Shown here: positions 36,882 through 39,172 of the stretch, one piece after another
Layout of the letters: the number at the start of each line of letters is the position of its first letter
Position numbering within the stretch: the stretch's first letter is position 1
Source of the DNA: an uncultured Chloroflexota bacterium
Lineage (GTDB): Bacteria; Chloroflexota; Anaerolineae; Anaerolineales; Villigracilaceae
Length of the DNA: 39,172 nt
Direction of reading: 5' to 3'
Assembly (NCBI GenBank): GCA_903914955.1
Contig: CAIWRB010000403.1
Coordinates: forward strand, 1 to 39,172
Notes under the pieces: generated by a model
Told to the model about the DNA's origin: nothing
The model's input: only the letters and a program-made list of their open reading frames with translations
The model's database searches: none
Translations under genes and position numbers: made by a program

Positions 36882-36883
36882 AA

Positions 36884-36988
36884 AAACAATAGGGAGTAGC
36901 CACCCATCTAAGGGTCGGTTAGTCGTCAATACAGAGCGAACGCTCTCGGCTAACCGTATGCGTACATTTTACACTATTGGCGAGACTA
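36884..36988 (+). promoter_or_regulatory. yybP-ykoY (manganese) riboswitch aptamer
   Basis: The two conserved ends of this class are present: AGGGAGTAGCC (36891-36901) and TTGGCGAGACTAT (36978-36989). ATAG/CTAT form P1. CGGTTAG (36916-36922) pairs with CTAACCG (36950-36956), topped by AGAGC/GCTCT, and the loop has GTCGTCAATAC. The class binds Mn2+ and usually controls manganese export or TerC-type genes, as the next gene here. Confidence 0.9.
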
Positions 36989-37032
36989 TCACGATTAAGA
37001 CCGTGGAGTCTCGCTTTTTGTTTTCCACGGTC
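36980..37032 (+). terminator. riboswitch expression platform: terminator and alternative hairpin
   Basis: GCGAGACT (36980-36987), which is part of the aptamer, pairs with AGTCTCGC (37007-37014), followed by TTTTTGTTTT: an intrinsic terminator. GACCGTGGA (36999-37007) can instead pair with TCCACGGTC (37024-37032). The terminator stem borrows aptamer bases, so ligand binding should prevent it and switch the gene on. Confidence 0.8.
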
Positions 37033-37056
37033 AAATTTTCAACAGGAGAATAAATA

Positions 37057-38010
37057 ATGTTTGAAGGAACAATTTGGTTGTGGATAGGTTTCAATGTATT
37101 TGTGCTGGCAATGCTCGCGTTGGATTTGGGGGTTTTCCACCGAAAAGCCCATGTCATTTCAATTAAAGAGGCGACAATTTGGAGTGTAGTATGGATAAGC
37201 ATGGCGTTGCTCTTCAATCTCGGGCTGTATTTCTTCTGGGATAAGATTTCCCCCGCGAGTGCTTATTCCAATAGTGAAGCGGCGCTTGCCTTTTTTACAG
37301 GGTATCTCCTTGAAAAATCATTAAGCGTTGACAATATCTTTGTCTTCGTATTGATTTTCACGTTCTTTGCAGTCCCCTCTATATATCAGCACCGAGTTTT
37401 GTTTTGGGGCATTATTGGCGCATTAATCATGCGCGCAACCCTGATAGCTGTAGGCGCTGTGCTCTTAAAAGAATTTCACTGGATTATCTATCTCTTCGGA
37501 GGGTTTTTGATCTTTACAGGTATCAGGATGGCTCTTCATCGCAACGAAGAAATGCATCCTGAGAAAAATCCACTGGTAAAACTCCTGCGAAGCATCATAC
37601 CCGTAACAGAAAACTATGATGGCGATAAATTCTTTATTCGCCGAGCTGGGAAACTTATGGCAACCCCGCTTTTCCTTGTCTTGTTATTAGTTGAAAGCAC
37701 CGATCTAATCTTCGCGGTCGATTCGATCCCAGCCATTTTCGCAGTGACAAATGACACATTTATCATCTATACATCGAACGTGTTTGCCATTCTCGGTCTA
37801 CGCTCGCTGTATTTTCTATTGGCAGGGGTGGTGGATAAATTCTACTACCTGAAACTTGGGTTGTCAGTGGTGTTGGTCTTTGTCGGAATAAAAATGATGA
37901 TGGTGGATATTTACAAAATCCCAGTTGGCTTGTCACTCGGCGCAATCTTCATTATCATTGCGATTTCAATCGCGGCTTCGTTATGGAGAGCGAAACGTCT
38001 TATTAAGTAA
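37057..38010 (+). CDS. TerC/Alx family membrane protein, probable manganese exporter
   Basis: A 317-residue protein with about nine hydrophobic helices. It has the acidic family motifs ALDLGVFHRKAH, LEKSLSVDNIFVFVLIF and LLLVESTDLIFAVDSIPA, whose Asp/Glu residues are thought to bind metal. The order matches the long TerC form (Alx/YgjT), members of which export manganese or help metallate secreted enzymes. A good AGGAG lies 7-8 bases before the ATG. Its leader is a yybP-ykoY riboswitch, which strongly supports a manganese role. A long inverted repeat follows. Confidence 0.93.
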   Translation: MFEGTIWLWIGFNVFVLAMLALDLGVFHRKAHVISIKEATIWSVVWISMALLFNLGLYFFWDKISPASAYSNSEAALAFFTGYLLEKSLSVDNIFVFVLIFTFFAVPSIYQHRVLFWGIIGALIMRATLIAVGAVLLKEFHWIIYLFGGFLIFTGIRMALHRNEEMHPEKNPLVKLLRSIIPVTENYDGDKFFIRRAGKLMATPLFLVLLLVESTDLIFAVDSIPAIFAVTNDTFIIYTSNVFAILGLRSLYFLLAGVVDKFYYLKLGLSVVLVFVGIKMMMVDIYKIPVGLSLGAIFIIIAISIAASLWRAKRLIK

Positions 38011-38048
38011 GAGACAACAAGTTAAATATCCAAATCAGATCATCTTCA

Positions 38049-38101
38049 TTAACATAAATAATGCTTCGTCTTGACTTTTGACGGAGCATTATTTATGTTA
38101 A
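38049..38101 (+). terminator. 17-bp inverted repeat after the TerC gene
   Basis: TTAACATAAATAATGCT (38049-38065) pairs perfectly with AGCATTATTTATGTTAA (38085-38101); the loop adds CGTC/GACG. It is a probable terminator, though the stem is AT-rich and the T-tract after it is lacking. The rest of 38102-38246 has no gene except the repeat copy at 38167. Confidence 0.55.
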
Positions 38102-38142
38102 ACATTACGGAGGTTCTCCTGCGGGGGCATACACCAGTTGGC

Positions 38143-38246
38143 CTAAGTTAGGCGAGTATAGAGTGCGCGCACAGCCTTGCGGATTTCCAATTCCCAATCT
38201 GGCAGGTTGCGACCAACGGGAGTGTCGAAACCCTGCCAAATAAAAC
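38143..38246 (-). pseudogene. short gene remnant downstream of doc, containing repeat copy 1
   Basis: The minus strand has an open frame running over the doc stop and ending at a TAG (38143-38145): it reads GFDTPVGRNLPDWELEIRKAVR and then ALYTRLT. WELEIRKAVR is identical to the segment in the TIR-like remnant upstream of the antitoxin. It has no start of its own and is probably debris of a duplication. Confidence is low. Confidence 0.3.
38167..38198. repeat. direct repeat copy 1 flanking the Doc module
   Basis: This 32-base stretch starting GCGCACAGCCTTGCG matches 38870-38901 with a single mismatch, in the same orientation. Confidence 0.85.
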
Positions 38247-38633
38247 TTAGGACAGGTCAACAACGTGATTTTTTAGCCATTCAGTAAAAGTATTTCGGTC
38301 AATTTTCCCAGAAGCAACACCAAGAATAAGATCAACTTGTTCATCCACGTTTGCGGATATTTCAGAACCGTTAAACATGAGAAAAGATTCCATTGCGGCA
38401 TGACCTGCACGTTTGTTACCGTCAATAAATGGATGATTTTGAATCAAGGAAAATCCAAGAGCCGAGGCTTTTTCCAAAATTGTTGGGTAGAGTTCTTCGT
38501 CATTAAAGGTCATGCGCGGCTGGGCAACTGCCGATTCTAATGCGCCGAGGTCACGAATTCCAACTCCGCCGCCTGATTGTTTCATCACTTGGCTGTAAAT
38601 TTCCAATACTTCTCCCACCGTTAAATAGCGCAT
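38247..38633 (-). CDS. doc: Doc-type (Fic fold) toxin
   Basis: A 128-residue protein of the death-on-curing family. The Fic-fold active-site motif is HPFIDGNKRAGH at residues 67-78, with the Doc form GNKR in place of the Fic GNGR. Doc of phage P1 phosphorylates EF-Tu and stops translation; the same activity is inferred here. The N-terminal segment ALESAVAQPRMTF is also typical. It starts immediately after the antitoxin stop codon, with no gap, so both are in one transcript. Confidence 0.93.
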   Translation of the reverse strand: MRYLTVGEVLEIYSQVMKQSGGGVGIRDLGALESAVAQPRMTFNDEELYPTILEKASALGFSLIQNHPFIDGNKRAGHAAMESFLMFNGSEISANVDEQVDLILGVASGKIDRNTFTEWLKNHVVDLS

Positions 38634-38831
38634 TTATGCCAGCCGTTTGTATAAATCCGCGTTTTTGGTCAAAACCCGTTCCACAATTTTTTGAAAGTCA
38701 TCCAGCGGGCGGGTCAATAACTCTTCAAGGCTGGCGCGCACTAAGTCTTCGGGCGCAACACGGAAACGTTCGGCAATCTCTTGCAGTTTCTTTACTCGCT
38801 CATCAGGTAATGTAATCGTAAATGTAGTCAT
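38634..38831 (-). CDS. ribbon-helix-helix antitoxin of the Doc module
   Basis: A 65-residue protein. The N-terminal TTFTITLPDERVKKLQEIAE segment is a ribbon-helix-helix DNA-binding fold, and the C-terminal part (IVERVLTKNADLYKRL) is a candidate toxin-binding helix. I place the start at 38831, preceded by AGGAAA, not at 38972: the residues before it are a different gene remnant. The protein probably neutralises Doc and represses its own promoter. The AG-rich start overlaps the TGA of the remnant upstream as ATGA. Confidence 0.88.
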   Translation of the reverse strand: MTTFTITLPDERVKKLQEIAERFRVAPEDLVRASLEELLTRPLDDFQKIVERVLTKNADLYKRLA

Positions 38832-39007
38832 AAGTTTCCTACTTTCTCTTGTGAGCAAATTATACTCTTGCGCACAGCCTTGCGAATTTCCAATTCCCAA
38901 TATTGTTTTGGAAGAAGTTTGGCTTTGTCGAGCCACGCGTCCACACCGTCTTGTAAAGTACCTACCGCACATGGAAATTTTTTTTCATACCTGAAAATCT
39001 GGTATCC
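38828..39007 (-). pseudogene. TIR-domain-like gene remnant upstream of the antitoxin
   Basis: An open minus-strand frame of 59 codons with no ATG, ending in a TGA that overlaps the antitoxin ATG. The segment LQDGVDAWLDKAKLLPKQYW then ELEIRKAVRKS follows the TIR-domain pattern (DGxxxWLDxxxLLPGQxWxxEIxxAV). The rest of a TIR domain is absent, so it is a fragment. The similarity is judged by eye. Confidence 0.45.
38870..38901. repeat. direct repeat copy 2 flanking the Doc module
   Basis: A 32-base copy of 38167-38198 with one base difference. Both are part of a frame coding WELEIRKAVR on the minus strand. Confidence 0.85.
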
Positions 39008-39032
39008 TTATTGTAAGTAACGTGAATAATGT

Positions 39033-39172
39033 TTAAGCAACGAGTAAAGGCAATCCAGAAGGAATAATGCCCAAGGAAGGTTTCTTGGGCTGGTGACAAT
39101 AGGCGATCAAGCCAGCAATAATGTTGATGAAGGCTTTGATCGGACTGCGATGACGAGTATGCTCAATTTGAG
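39033..39172 (-). CDS. IS982-family transposase, C-terminal end (cut by window edge)
   Basis: The last 45 codons of a minus-strand gene, ending at a TAA (39033-39035). The sequence [20 protein letters not shown], followed by [14 protein letters not shown], matches the C-terminal end of IS982-type transposases. The 5' part lies beyond base 39172. The IS end is likely between 39007 and 39033 but I cannot fix its inverted repeat without the other end. Confidence 0.75.
   Translation of the reverse strand, partial: QIEHTRHRSPIKAFINIIAGLIAYCHQPKKPSLGIIPSGLPLLVA

Noticed and set aside
38634-38972. 112-codon version of the antitoxin
   Set aside because: The first 47 codons are out of frame with the TIR-like remnant, non-conserved, and lack a ribosome-binding site; AGGAAA precedes the ATG at 38831.

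Overview
The window looks like chromosome of a Gram-positive-type or monoderm-like bacterium, most probably Chloroflexota of the Anaerolineae kind. This is an inference from gene content: a complete 14-gene nuo cluster, a single-chain (alpha-beta fused) glycyl-tRNA synthetase, Thr/Pro-rich surface proteins carrying GerMN and NBR1-type four-tryptophan domains, and a glyQS-dnaG-rpoD order. No 16S rRNA is present to confirm it.

Layout. 1-1146 (+): C-terminal part of a secreted trypsin-like protease with a carboxypeptidase-regulatory-like domain. 1206-5538 (-): yqeY, then a tightly overlapping chain pgpH-ybeY-dgkA-endonuclease IV-like gene (three ATGA overlaps). 5680-6309 (-): a Het-C/zinc-phospholipase-like protein, divergent from 6356-7613 (+), a PduO-type cobalamin adenosyltransferase and a DUF554 membrane protein. 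7827-12533 (+): a 1568-residue membrane-anchored, Thr/Pro-rich protein with two GerMN-like domains, an NBR1-type domain and a 396-bp higher-order repeat. 12630-12704 (-): tRNA-Lys(CUU). 12860-13882 (+): acyltransferase-3 membrane protein.

13961-28656 (-): nuoA to nuoN, all 14 genes in canonical order, encoding proton-pumping NADH:quinone oxidoreductase. 28893-35575 (-): rpoD (primary sigma factor), dnaG (primase) and glyQS, in transcription order glyQS-dnaG-rpoD.

35845-36724: an IS5-family insertion sequence with a frameshifted transposase. 36876-38010 (+): a yybP-ykoY (manganese) riboswitch with an expression-platform terminator, controlling a TerC/Alx-type membrane protein. 38247-38831 (-): a Doc/Fic toxin with its ribbon-helix-helix antitoxin, flanked by 32-bp direct repeats, the outer one in a TIR-domain-like gene remnant. 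39033-39172 (-): the end of an IS982-family transposase gene that runs off the window.

The most interesting non-coding signals are (i) degenerate tandem heptanucleotide repeats in several intergenic gaps, including a stretch inside the glyQS coding region at the alpha-beta junction, (ii) a recurring TATAAT-N6-ATG arrangement that predicts leaderless or almost leaderless mRNAs, and (iii) the two-hairpin switch downstream of the manganese aptamer. I found no CRISPR array, prophage or clearly new defence system; the strongest candidates for undescribed biology are the giant Thr/Pro-rich protein and the heptamer repeats.
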